A stretch of DNA of 64,000 nucleotides from Cyathus striatus (Eukaryota; Basidiomycota; Agaricomycetes; Agaricales; Nidulariaceae): the NCBI GenBank assembly GCA_025738555.1, contig JAOVFP010000005.1, forward strand, positions 744,001 to 808,000, read 5' to 3'. The notes beneath the pieces were generated by a model, which made no database searches, was not told where the DNA came from, and saw only the letters and a list, made by a program, of their open reading frames with translations. Every line of letters starts with the position of its first letter. Position 1 is the stretch's first letter. This document shows, piece after piece, positions 47,461 through 59,629 of the stretch. The position numbers were made by a program, and so were the translations under genes.

Positions 47461-48317
47461 AAAAAGCTAAATGAATGCTACATGAGCGAAAGATGCTGTA
47501 CGCGCTTAGCGAAGAGCTGATCAAAGAGATTATCATTCAACGTGTACACTATATATATATACTAACTAGCTGTCCAGTATCGACTGAATTCGGGTTGATT
47601 GATCTGATGATTAATTTCGAGCCACCTTCTGAGGCGATGTGAAGTCACGGGTGTAGAGCATGAATGTAGAATCAGGAATGAAAGGGAAGTATATTCATAC
47701 ATCACTTCAACATACATTCTCACCCATGCCTGCACTAGCCTTCTTCCATAACAGTACTCACTCCCCCCTCAGAACTAGACCACTCCAACCTCAACTGCAA
47801 CACACTCATGTGCGAATGGATGTACACACGGCGCATGTAATTGTTGTTATCTTCGATATCATGTTGAGTCTTGAGAATCGGAAAAATCGGAAAATTGCGA
47901 AGTGAAGAGACCACTTGTTTATGGGGACTCAAGGCCAGCAGGTAACCGTTCGCAGACAGGGCGTGAGGACAGGACCTCGCCCTTTTGTGAGGAAGTTCCT
48001 GGAATGAAGACATAAATGCACAGGGCTGGATAGTTGATGTACAGTGAGGTCAGTATCGTGTCGGTACATATATGCATGAAGGAAGGAAGAACAGGAGAAC
48101 AGGAGAGCGAAGGAGGAGTGGAGTCTAGGAGGAAAGGTAATAGAAAATGGCGTAAAAAGGATATAGCGATTCCCTGCATACCTTGACAGTATCATTCAAC
48201 TACCTAGCTTAGTTCACCGGTGCATCCCTATACAACTTCACCAGGGAAGCATAAAACTTTGTTCCCCCACTCCTTATTTCATTAGATAGAAATCTTCAAT
48301 GAGTCGTTTGGATTTGG

Positions 48318-48536
48318 TCCAAGTGTGAGTACGAGTGTGGGCAGTGTGTGTTGGGAGGTGGTGGCGGTTCCTGTGGATTTACGAGGGTCTCCAAGTGCGA
48401 GTACAGGTGGAAGTGGTGTACATTGGGAGGTGGTGGCAGTTCCTGTAAGATTTACGAGAGTCTCCAAGTGTGAGTGCGAGTGGAAGCGGTGTGTATTGGG
48501 AGGTGGTGGTAGTTCCTGTGGATTTACGAGAGTCAG
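48318..48536. repeat. Three-copy ~73-bp minisatellite
   Basis: TTGGGAGGTGGTGG occurs at about 48351, 48423 and 48496, each followed by TTCCTGT and ATTTACGAG-type words. The unit length is a multiple of neither 3 nor 2, so it is unlikely to be an amplified coding repeat. Confidence 0.8.
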
Positions 48537-48539
48537 CAT

Positions 48540-50914
48540 AATGGGACAAACTTCAAGCTGTACATACAAAGAAACCACCCAGCTAGGCGCAGAAGTATCC
48601 GGGAAATGGTGGGTAGAGCTGGGGAGGAGGGCGGTGACAGATATTAGTGAACATTGGAAATGGGTGACACAGTTGCAGGCGGACATTGACCAAGTGAGGT
48701 TGGGATATGAAGCTATGGGGGGTTGGCGTCGAATGTTGGTAGGTTGTTTGTATGAAAGAAGCGATGTGAAGGGTTTGGACTGATGCAATGTTGACATGTG
48801 CTGACAGATGTAATGACAGGTAGTATTTTACGTACGTATGCAATTTATGCGTTCTAAATCATGAAAGTAACACGATTATAGCTATCAGCCACATGTAACA
48901 CTATTATTATAGCTATCAACTGCATGCTTCAACCACATGTTACATGCATGCAACATTATATATACTACATCAGGAAAAACCCCATCAGCTAAATTAGTAA
49001 TATTAGTAAATCTAAGGTGTACCCATGTCCAAATGTTACTAATTTGAGGTAATTCAACTTAATTGTACTTATATTGCCTATTGTGAGGCATGATAAGTAT
49101 TCATAAGTTTGGTACAATAGCAAAGCATACTTATTTGTGCTTATATTTCCTATTGTGAGTCATGATAAGGGTTCATAAGTTTGGTACAATGGCAAAGAAA
49201 ATTTACTTGTACTTATATCACCTACTGTAAGAATGATAAGTTTTATAAGAATTAACTATCATGAAATTACATTCAATTTTAGTATAATATACCAGCTATT
49301 CCTATAGCAAAATTAATTATATGACAATTCCATTTCACAAAGAATTTCATCTCAGGCACTGTGCATCTAGTTTAATTCCATAATGAAATTATGTGTGTGC
49401 TACAGTGCTGATCAAAAGTATTGTACACACAAAATCCAAACAAACAAGATTGCGAAAGACATAACTCCTCTCTAAGTTGATCAAATCTCTTCATGTAAAA
49501 TGTAGATATGTAATATACGGCCTGCTCTACTATAATATGATTTTTGCAAATTTTTATACACACAGAATAATGCTACAAGAAGTGACGAAAAAGGGTGAGG
49601 TTTTGACTGTATTGTGAGCTTTACCACATTATCCGGGATCGACGAAATTACGTTTATTTTAGGTATGTTATACTACTGCTTAAGATCTTCAAAACGCGTC
49701 ATTAAACATAAAATTATGAGCTGTGGGTCATTTGTAATTGTCGAGGCGTTCTGGCGACTTTCACTAAAAATAGCCAAATGAAGTTAAGAACCAATATCAT
49801 GGTGGGGGAGCACACAACATAGCCTACATCATTGTTAATTGGGGGGAGAAATAAGTTACATACAAGTTAGATGTACTGTATGAAGGTTTAAACATTAAGT
49901 TCAAACGGCAAGCTATAAAGTGAAGTGGTCATGGCAAGTGAGAAAGTCGGCATGTGATCACTTCACTTTATTTGGCCTTGATTGGAGCACGTGCTTGTTG
50001 AACTCGAGTCTTGACACGTCAATGGTTGTCATGCTTCTTTCAATTCCCCCACCTTTTCTAAGTTCCTTCCTTCCCCTCCCTCCTTCCCCTGCCCGTCATT
50101 TGTACCCATTTGTCTAGTAAAATGCTGGGTTTCTACTTCAAGATCCGACTTCAATATCCACACTCAAGTCTGCTTCAATAACTTCCACCAGTCTCACTGC
50201 TTTCCAACTTATGGGCTTGTCCTCCACTTGAACTTGTATTGCACGTTTGGTCATTACTTGTATTTATGGTCTCTATTTCCAGGTATGTATTTGAGTTGTC
50301 TTCTTATGTGTGTGCTCATCATGTACAGGAGCACTCTAGTTGCTGTCATTGTGTAACTGGTGCTGGTGGATGATGGAAAGGGGGTGGATATGGGAGGATA
50401 TGGGAGGATATGTGTAGCTGGATGTTGTGGGGTGCATATGTTGTCATTGAGTGAGTGCTGCTTGCTGCTGGATAATGGAAAGGGGGATATGTGTAGCTGG
50501 ATGTTGTGGAGTGCATATGCTATATCTTTAGGGAACTGTTTTAATTAGATATATTATGTATATATTAATGTAACCACTTTCATTCTAATACAATAACAAT
50601 ATATAATTAACTGAAACCTATTGTATACTGCACTGAGTGAAAAGTAATGTGTGCTTATAAGCTTCCAGGTTTTGTTTATGTGAGCATATTACCCCTTAAA
50701 TGAACTTATCAGTCCTTATCTGAACTAAAAAAGGATGGAATAAGGTTGGGACCTTACTATTATCACTAATAGTACTTATTTCCCTTTTTCGACCTTTTTT
50801 CTGCTCTTTTTCACTTAAGTTCCCTGAAATTGGCTTTTTTAGTGAACAGGATTTTTCCTGATGTAAGTACAGTTTCAATTTCTAACTTTCACTGCTTGGC
50901 ACTATTTCTGCAAC
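48540..50914. other. Stretch upstream of the KDZ transposase, no gene recognised
   Basis: AT-rich, with short direct repeats (ATAAGTTTGGTACAAT near 49100 and 49170; TGTGTAGCTGGATGTTGTGG near 50408 and 50490). No exon chain. The last few hundred bases presumably include the transposase promoter but I cannot point to a specific site. Confidence 0.4.
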
Positions 50915-53900
50915 ATGGCTCCGAAGCGACATCATGATGGTTCCCCAGTAGCCGAAACATCAAACACTAACCAGAAGCGGTCACGGTGCTCATCAATTGC
51001 CAGAACGACAATTACTAGCTCAATCCAGTTCCGAACTGTTGTGCATCCTCGAACATCAACACGTCATAATACTACTGGGGATAAGTCCAATCAATCAAAT
51101 CAGGAACCCAGTACCTCGCGTAGAACATCTCGCATTACATCAATTACAATTGAGGATCATCAAGGCAAGAGAATATTAAAGAAGGAGTCACAGAGGGAGC
51201 ACAAAGTTGAAAATACTCGAAATGAGGAAACAATAACACAGAATACAGATCGATTGTCTAACTTACATGAAAACCAGTGCCATGACAATGAAGAACAATT
51301 ACATCAGCTACATGAAAGCCAGTTTCACAATAATGAAGACTCCACCCCAATTATGCAAAACCCAGACTCAGCTTTTAAAGCAAAGCGGAAGTGCAATCAA
51401 AAGTCTGCTGTCAGAATATAGTTATTAATGTGATAAATTTCCATGAACTAACCTAACAAACTTTGTAGGAAAAGCTGAAAGAATGGACAAAGTATCAGGA
51501 TGAATTGCTAGATGAGCTCCTTCGCCATGATGGCAAGGGTGATTGTGCAAGTGATGACAAATGTGCAGTATGCAAAAAAGAAAATGGATTTTATAAATGC
51601 AGAGATTGTTTCTGTGGTGGTTTATTGCAATGCAGAAAATGTATTGTAAAAGGGCATGCACAGTTACCACTTCATCGAATTGAGGTGAGATAAAACCCAC
51701 CACAATTAATTTAATAATATGTTTAAATTAGAGTTTAAATTATCTAGAAATGGAATAACTTTTATTTTGAAAAGGACTCCTTGAAAAATCTTGGACTTCA
51801 TATCCAGCTTGAACATAGGGGATCAGTTTGTCCAAACCCAGCTGGTAATCCTATTGAATTAGTGGTTGTTGACACTAGTGGACTTCATTGTGTTTCATTA
51901 TCATTCTGTGATTGTGGAACAAAAATAATTCCTAAATATGCACAACTGATACGTGCTGGTTGGTTTCCAGCAAGCTTTGTCAAGCCTCAAACTGTTTTTA
52001 CATTTGACTGTCTTGATACATTTCAAGAACTTACATTTCAAGCAAAGACTACTCTATATGACTGGTACCACACACTTTGTCGAAAAACTGACAAATGCAA
52101 ACTTGAAGGTGAAATAGTATGTGCAATATGTTAATTTTTAATAAAATATGAATACTAATACTATAGATTATAGAACTGTTATAATGAATTTAGACTTGTT
52201 ATGCAAATGTGGAGAATACTGTTTATGTGCAAAAGAGGTGGTAGAGGCCAATATACTGAAGGAATTTCAGGTACAAAGAATGGAGAATTGACAGTTGAGT
52301 GTCCTGCATGTCCACACCCAGGTAAAAACCTTCCAGAAAACTGGGAAAATGAAGGACTATTGAAGTAAGTGAAATTTCTATTATATTTATTTAATTAACT
52401 TATACTACATATTGAAGGTACCTGTACATTATGTATTTGGCTGTTGATGCTAACTTCAAGTTGAGCTGTAAGGATCGTGGTATTCAGGACATAGAGCTTA
52501 TGCCAGGTTGGGGTCCATATGTTGAAGAGAAAAGCTATCAAAGTCATCTTAAAAATTATGTTTACAATCCTGAAGTATGTGTTATTTATTATTATAGTTA
52601 CTACTGTTCTTATACATTTTTTAGATCAACACTTGTGATTCACAACATGATGCAATTCTTCAGGCAGGAATACATTCAGCCCCAGGACATTCTGTAACTG
52701 GAACAGCTCTTGTAGTATGTTCAAGACATACCTTAATTCGACGAAATGGTGCAGGGGATTTGCAAAAGGGAGAAAGGTATGAAAATAATAACAATTAATA
52801 TCATCTCATAAATAATATATTCTCTGATAGATATAATAATATTGACTATATTGTACTCTCAACTCTTATTGGTGTCAATCTTCCTCGGATAGTAATCACT
52901 TATGACATTGGATGTCAATGGTCAAAAAATCTGAGGAAAAGAATTGAAGCATATCCTGAATCTATGAGAGTTTCCTCTGATGTGAAGATTGATGTTGGTG
53001 TTCCTTCATGGCATATAAATGGACATGGAAGTTCATGTCGAAGCACCTTTGCTCTAGCATACATGCCTGGAGCTGGTCGAACTTGTGGAGAAGAAGTTGA
53101 AACCACTTGGTCTAGTAGTAATCAACTTCATCCAAGCACACATGAAATGGGATCAGGTTCTCAACATGAAGTATTAAATGACCAATGGAATGCTTGGAAT
53201 GCTCAAAAAAATTTTGGATTGTGTCAGTATATTTATTCTATATCTAAAATATATTACTAAATCTGTATTTAAAGGTAAACATTTTCCTAAGCGATATAAG
53301 GAAGCAATTACTATGAGTGAAAAACACCGAATTCTCTTTGAAAAATTTCACAGTACATTTAATCCAATCATTACAGCAAGATGGGAATCTGAAATTTTAG
53401 CATGGAACATGAACCACGATAATATTAATCCATATGATGAACCAGAGTGCAGTAAGTTACTCTCATCAAATAAAAATTTTGCTGATATTTTTTTAGCAAC
53501 AACTTTGCAAGATGTTAGACTTGAACTAAATCAGGAAGAAATTGCATCCACTATGAAAGGAATAATTACTAAACAAAAAATGACTATAACTAAACTTTTA
53601 ATTCTTGGACTTGAACTTGAAGAACAACAGTAAGTTGGAATCCATAAATAAGCATATGTTGCTTATATTGTTCTTAGACAGTTACTTAAGCTTGAGGCTA
53701 TGAATGTAGAAAAAAAAATAGTATCAAAAGATCTAGCTGATCTTCAAGACAAACGAATAACTCTTGCAACAAAAATTCATAAATGGCAAGATGTTCAATT
53801 AACTTACATGCCAGAAGTTAAAGATATAATAGAAGTTGATAAGGAATCAGCTAAAATTGAGTTAATTCCATTATATCTTCCTTCAGGACTTACAACAGAA

Positions 53901-54839
53901 TTGCAGGGTACTTTATTAAATAAAAATATTGCAAAATATGAACTGAGACTTCGACTGGCACAGGCAGAAGATTCACTAGCAAATATTCGGCATCACCTTC
54001 GCATGATTTCAACATTACGTCAGTTTAAGAAATCAAATACATCTGGTACTGGAAATAGGCCAAATACACGTATAAGAGATACAATTAAGCGATATCAAGA
54101 TAAATCACAGCTTTATGCTGACTGCTACAGAAAGGCACATACAGCAATTAAAGCACTAGATCCAAATGGAAACTGGCAGTCACGTTTTCTTGAGCTAAAA
54201 ACAGAGGATATTAATGGACCTGGAAAAGATCCAGATGATACATCTAGTAGTGGACGATTTGAAATGTCATGGATTTGGTTAATGTCTCGACCTTCATTCA
54301 ATGGAAATGATGATGATAATAATGAATATCTCAAAATTGAATGGGCAAAGGCACATGCAAGGAGAGACAGATGGCATGAGGAAGTACTCATCCTCAGAGA
54401 GGAGATGCAACAAACTATTGTATACTTTGAGTGGAAGGAAAAATGGTTGAAAAGCATAACAGATATCAGGAACTACAAAAATAATGTAGGACTGGATATT
54501 AAACAAGGAGTTATGGCATATGCCATGAAACAAGCTTCACTTTGTAGAAGGTTGGCACACAAGTGTGCAGAACATTGGCTGCCTATTTTACAAAGAGACA
54601 ATTATACTCCTGAATGGGCTGATAGATATCTTACATCAGAAGATTCAAGATCAGAAAGTAATGAGGAAGAGGATAGTGAAGAGAATGAAGGGGATTGGCA
54701 GGAAGAGCAGAATGTAGACATGGATGATAATCTGGAAGAGTTTGATTTGCCTTCAGACACTTCATCAATTGCAGATAGTGATGATGAGGACTTTAGTAGT
54801 AATGAAGATTGGATTGGAAAAAGTGATGATGATTGGTAG
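50915..54839 (+). CDS. KDZ transposase with CxC2-type cysteine cluster, intact, 1162 aa
   Basis: Nine exons: 50915-51409, 51469-51684, 51748-52116, 52174-52364, 52418-52574, 52625-52776, 52831-53222, 53275-53629 and 53678-54839. All phases agree and give 1162 residues without a stop. Introns are 47-63 nt. Two donors are GTCAG-type rather than GTAAG. The N-terminus is basic and disordered. Residues about 190-232 hold the cysteine cluster (CAVCKKENGFYKC, CFCG, CRKC, H-x5-H) followed by HRIEKWN. The RNase-H-like catalytic core shows Asp about 434 (LAVDANFKL), Asp about 552 (ITYDIGCQW) and Glu about 617 (GEEVETTW), plus CPACPHPGKNLPENW. The last exon is a coiled-coil and acidic tail (DDEDFSSNED). 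KDZ enzymes cut and paste large DNA elements. It sits next to the right repeat array of its element and looks capable of activity. Confidence 0.92.
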
Positions 54840-55049
54840 ATTATCTAAATGATAAAATGTACAATAATATGGATTAGCATGTGTTTCATGTGTAACAGAG
54901 CTGCTGAAACTTGAGGTAAATTTAGATGCTAGAATTAGAGCTGCTGAGAATTTAAAGTGAATTTAGATGCTTGAATTAGAGCTGCTAAAAATTTGAAGTA
55001 AATTTAGATGCTGAAATTGACCACTCTAACCAATTAGCATACAGTAGTA
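54840..55049. repeat. Three short direct repeats after the transposase
   Basis: AGCTGCT-x-A-AA-TTGA/GAA-GTAAATTTAGATGC-type units, about 58 bp each, occur at about 54897, 54944 and 54989, just before the 64-bp array. Confidence 0.6.
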
Positions 55050-56085
55050 ATATCCACTTAAAACTAACAAATGATTGCATATAATCACCATTTATTATAG
55101 GCCTACAGTAGTAATATACACTTCAAATTAACCAATGATTGCAAATGATCACCATTTATAATAGGTCTATAGTAGTAATATACACTTCAAAGTAACCAAT
55201 AATTGCATATGATCACTATTTATAATAGGACAGGAGTAATATACACTTCAAATTAACCAATGATTGCATATGATTGCATATGATCACCATTTATAATAGG
55301 CCTACAGCAGTAATATACACTTCAAACTAACCAATGATTGCATATGATCACCATCTATAATAGGTCTATAGTAGTAATATACACTTCAAATTAACCAATG
55401 ATTGCATATGATCACCATATATAATAGGCCTACAGTAGTAATATATACTTCAAAGTAACCAATGATTGCATATGATCACCATATATAATAGGTCTATAGT
55501 AGTAATATACACTTCAAAGTAACCAATGATTGCATATAATCACCATATATAATAGGTCTATAGTAGTAATATACACTTCAAAGTAACCAATGATTGCATA
55601 TGATCACCATTTATAATAGGACTACAGTAATAATATACACTTCAAAATAACCAATGATTGCATATGATCACTATTTATAATAGGACAGTGGTAATATACA
55701 CTTCAAACTAACCAATGATTGCATATGATCACCATTTATAATAGGCCTACAATAGTAATATACACTTCATATTAACCAATGATTGCATATGATCACCATT
55801 TATAATAGGTCTATAATAGTAATATACACTTCAAGTTAACCAATGATTGCATATGATCACCATTTATAATAGGCCTACAATAGTAATATACACTTCAAAT
55901 TAACCAATGATTGCATATGATCACCATTTATAATAGGTCTATAGTAGTAATATACACTTCAAGTTAACCAATAATTGCATATGATCACCATTTATAATAG
56001 GTCTACAATAGTAATATACACTTCAAACTAACCAATGATTGCATATGATCACCATTTATAATTGTAATAGGCATATAGTAGTTAC
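55050..56085 (-). repeat. 64-bp subterminal tandem array, right arm
   Basis: Roughly 17 copies of the same unit in inverted orientation (CAATGATTGCATATGATCAC on the plus strand). Copies differ individually from the left arm, so the two arms have evolved separately for some time. Confidence 0.9.
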
Positions 56086-56164
56086 ATTAGAAACAGGCAA
56101 TCATGAGATAGATGATTGCCGCAATCATAAAACACTACACTTTTATGATCATTCTGGCTAACAC

Positions 56165-57189
56165 CACTCAAATCCGTTAGTAAAAAATTCGCAAAATGGG
56201 GTGCCTAACGTGTGCTTATTACATTATTTAAATATCTTTTGGCATTTTGAATTTTGGTGCGTGACAAAGTCAAAATTTCGGCATCTGGGAGGGGCGCATG
56301 ACATGTGACTGCCAAATTGATTTGTTTAGTACAGTATGCTATCTGCTACCTCTTATATTGTAAATTCCCACTACCTTTTAAGGTAGTAGGGTTATGTAGA
56401 GCAATGAAAACTCGTTTTTTGCAGAGTGAACACCTCCCATCAACCGGAGTTTAAATACATGTGATTGCCAAAAAATAATGACAACCAACAACAATTCCCA
56501 CACATAACAAGAATGGCTTCTTGCATCGTCAAGTGGCCCAGGTTGTAGCATGTTACACACAGCTCGGAATACCTCAAGAATTTGATTGTACATTTTAAAT
56601 AGTGTGATCTACATGTGTGGGGGGTTGGGATCGAATTCAATAGACAAATATTGCAAGCCATTGAGACATCTGTCTGACTGGGAATTCTAAGGTGAGAGGG
56701 GATAAGAATTTATTTACTCATCTGTAGTGTAACTACAGAGATTTTTATACTAGAAAAAACCAATAAATCTAAAATAAGTAAGAGTAATTATATCAGATGA
56801 AGGGTGTAAAAGGAAAAGTGTGAAACATAAAAAATAAATAGAAAACTCAGTAAGAAAGTCCAATGTGTTTGAGGTTTGCGAGGAGACAAGTTTTCCAAAC
56901 ATCAGGGTCTAGTGTCAGTGCTGATGTTGAAGTTATTTTGAGAACTCGGAGTGTCGCAGGGGATAGGTATAGTCGGAATGGTGTACGAAGATGTATAATT
57001 TGAGGATAGTATGAAGAGAGTGAGCAGGAAGGAGATTGAACAGAGAGTGCAAGCAGAATGCGTACAAATGCATCAATGATGCATGATGTGTGATTATGTA
57101 ATCCGATTTGGAACATCGAAACGCAGCACAGGCATTTTTCCTGCTCTACACCTAATGGGGGCTTTGAATATTGACTGTCCCCAGTCAAT
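56165..57189. other. Stretch right of the KDZ element, no gene recognised
   Basis: Up to 56334 it may be outer terminal sequence of the element. GAGACATCTGTCTGACTGGG at 56660 matches 5155. The minus strand of 57010-57115 matches 23050-23150. No coherent gene. Confidence 0.4.
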
Positions 57190-58045
57190 CTTATAAAGAT
57201 ATAAAAGAAACCTGTGAAAGAAAAGAAAGGCGTGGTGAGATAATAGGAGAATAAAAGGTGAATGCATGTAAGTTAGGTGAGAGGATGGGGAGAAATAAAT
57301 TAACAACCAATGAAAAGGGAAGGGAAGGGTGGGGTAATGTAAATATAAAATTATAGCTCAGTTTGTAAAGTAAAATGTGAAGATAGAGTAGAATTTTCAA
57401 ATAAAAGGAATAGGATAGTATAAAGTGAGAGGAAAGTGAGTTAAAGTAAATGAGTAGTGAAAATTAATGGAATGTGGCTTGATGGGAGTTGAGAAGTGAA
57501 TGGTACAAGAGCGGGGAATGTTGTTGACAGAAAATTGGCAGTGTGGGTGTGAAATAGGAAATGCGGGAAAGGGGGAATAGAGAACTAAAGGATGAAAATC
57601 GATGAAAAGAGTGAGTTGCGAGAGATTATGTCCAGGTGGATGTGTGGTAGGGGGGATGGGAGAGATAATGTAGATATATGTATAAAAAACTATTGTCTAT
57701 TGTGAAGATAAAATTTGGAGATAGAGTAAATTGTTGATGGAAAATGGGTAGGATAGTGTGAAGGAAGGGGAATGTAGATGAAAATGAGTGGTGAAAAATT
57801 GGTGCGAGTGACCTGCAAGAGAACAATGTTTATTAATAGAATGTAGTTTGATGAAAGTGAAATGAGCGAAGTGTAGCGGCGATATTTGACAGCAGGTTGA
57901 CAGTGTGGGTGTGGAATTAGGAAGTGTGCGGAAAGGGGTATAGAGAACTGAAAAGTGAGAATGAAAGAGACGAGCAAGTTGTGAAATGTCAAGTCCAGGT
58001 GGATGCATGGTAGGGGAAATTGGGGGGTCTTCATGGTCTTTCTGC
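57190..58045. repeat. Purine-rich long tandem repeat, about 300-355-bp unit
   Basis: Blocks such as GTGTGGGTGTG, TAGAGAACT, GTCCAGGTGGATG and GGTAGGGG recur in order near 57540-57650 and 57900-58015, and GAAGATA-x-A-x-TTT and GATAGAGTA near 57380 and 57705. The plus strand is strongly purine-rich. Minus-strand frames are low-complexity artefacts. Confidence 0.65.
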
Positions 58046-58756
58046 AAGTGGTAACAAGTTTGTTGATTAGTGGCTCAGGGGTGAAAGGGTATTATAATAA
58101 AAATAGAAAGGCTTGAAGTTGAATTGAAGTTGGCGAGTTTCTTGTGTGTAATCTTTGTAGCTTCTGTGGTGCATTCTAGTAGCATGGTTTGAGATCTTGT
58201 AAGTTCTGTGTGGCTTCTGGCTTCGGTTAAACTTGTAAATAATGTAGTTATTGTAGAGACTTGATTGAGGTTGGAATTGACAGAGGGGGAAATAGAATTT
58301 GCAAGTTGATTAAGTTGGGGACTCGATTTTTCAGGTGTGATCAAAATGAAACCAGTGAAGACAAGTGGAGAGTTAATGTATAATGGTGAGGATGAGGTTG
58401 CAGTGGGCTTGGAGGGTGATTGCGGCATATCTCGTCAAGCGGTTGCTGATTCATCAATAATTAAAAATCCAGATTTTGCGAGTTCAGGCGTGTGTGGGGG
58501 TGGTAAATGCGACATGGGTATTCGGATCGATGAGGGTAATTTGCTGGTCACCATTCAAAAAATCCTGAGTTGTCATTTGTGCTAGACAAGAGAATGGGCA
58601 GCCTAAAAGTAACTCATATGGCACATTTTCATTGATTCAGAGACTTAATTCTTCTTTTATCCTGATTAATTTTTGAATTAATAACATATCATAATGACAA
58701 ACAACCTATGTGCTGTGGCAGTCCATTCTAATGTTTTACATTAGTACTTAGATATA

Positions 58757-59627
58757 CAGTCAACTCTCTATTAGTACATGCTGTGTATATATATACTCTG
58801 CAGTACTTAATACATTTTCGGATCCACCAAGTCGGTTGGCAGGGAGTTATGTATTACATTCTAATATGCCATAATACATACCTTTTTTGGGAGGGCAAAA
58901 TACATAACTTTATGTCTTATAAGGCTCCTGTCAACCTTTTGTACGGAACCGACTTCAAACTACCCTTATATGTATATACAACTGATATTTTATTGCAACA
59001 GAGAGAGGCATGTTTCAGTATTATATTTCCTAAACATGATATGGTACTCTTAGGTTTTATCTGGCAGCAGTAAAAACCTGCTGGAATGCACTAAAACAGC
59101 TCACGGAACTGGAGAGTCAAGGTGTCCTCTCAAAGAATAATCGGATGGGTGTTCAAGAGCTGTTTAATCCACTGCACGAAGATGGAGTTGGTGAAGGGAT
59201 AGCAGATGATGAAGAAAAAGCACTAGAGGAAATTGCAGAAGCAGTACACAAGAGGCTAGGTGTGGAGAACGCAATATAGAGGGAGAGGGTGTTGCTCCCA
59301 AGCCAATGCATAAAGAAGCCCTTATGGCTTCCATGCTTCTCCAACAATATGTGGCTGATGATGAAGATCCTGAGGCACGACTGCTTGAGGCAGCTTGATA
59401 CCTTTCACATATTGAAAGAGTCACAGATTACAGACTATTTTAAACATTAATAATGTTAATATACATAGAATACATTGAATTGTTTTGAGTTTATTCTGAC
59501 ACAGCACTGCTCCGGATAAGCCGGTCCGGATTGACCAAGTAAGGGTCCTTTTTACTGTTACATACTCTGTATTATTTAATAGTTTTATAGGTCCACAGAA
59601 CACTATGTACTAATAGAGAGTTGACTG
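58757..59627. mobile_element. Internally deleted pogo/Fot1-type element (871 bp)
   Basis: Ends CAGTCAACTCTCTATTAGTA and its inverse, flanked by TA at 58755-58756 and 59628-59629. At 59060-59400 a frame reads VKTCWNALKQL, then an acidic region (DDEEKALEEIAEAV) and LLQQYVADDEDPEARLLEAA, like the C-terminal tail of Fot1/pogo transposases. The catalytic part is missing, so it is non-autonomous. Confidence 0.75.
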
Positions 59628-59629
59628 TA

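Larger units (their letters stand above)
37614..56164. mobile_element. 18.6-kb KDZ-type DNA transposon with cargo
   Basis: The left end begins GTGTTAGCCAGAATGATCAT and the right end carries its inverse, followed inwards on both sides by a matching ATGATTGC-CGCAATCAT palindrome. Next come arrays of a 64-bp repeat in opposite orientation. The interior contains a complete KDZ transposase gene, a complete-looking Agaricomycete hypothetical gene, a wax-synthase-like fragment, tandem repeats and unassigned DNA. Weaker inverted similarity continues outside: CTGTACTAAACAAATCAATT at 37381 has its near-inverse at about 56312-56334, so the true ends may be 37381 and 56334. I could not find a target-site duplication at either pair of ends. 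Confidence 0.8.

Noticed and set aside
57626..58428. Ser/Phe/Pro-rich minus-strand frames of 115 codons or so
   Set aside because: They lie in a purine-rich tandem repeat, overlap each other in different frames and show no domain.
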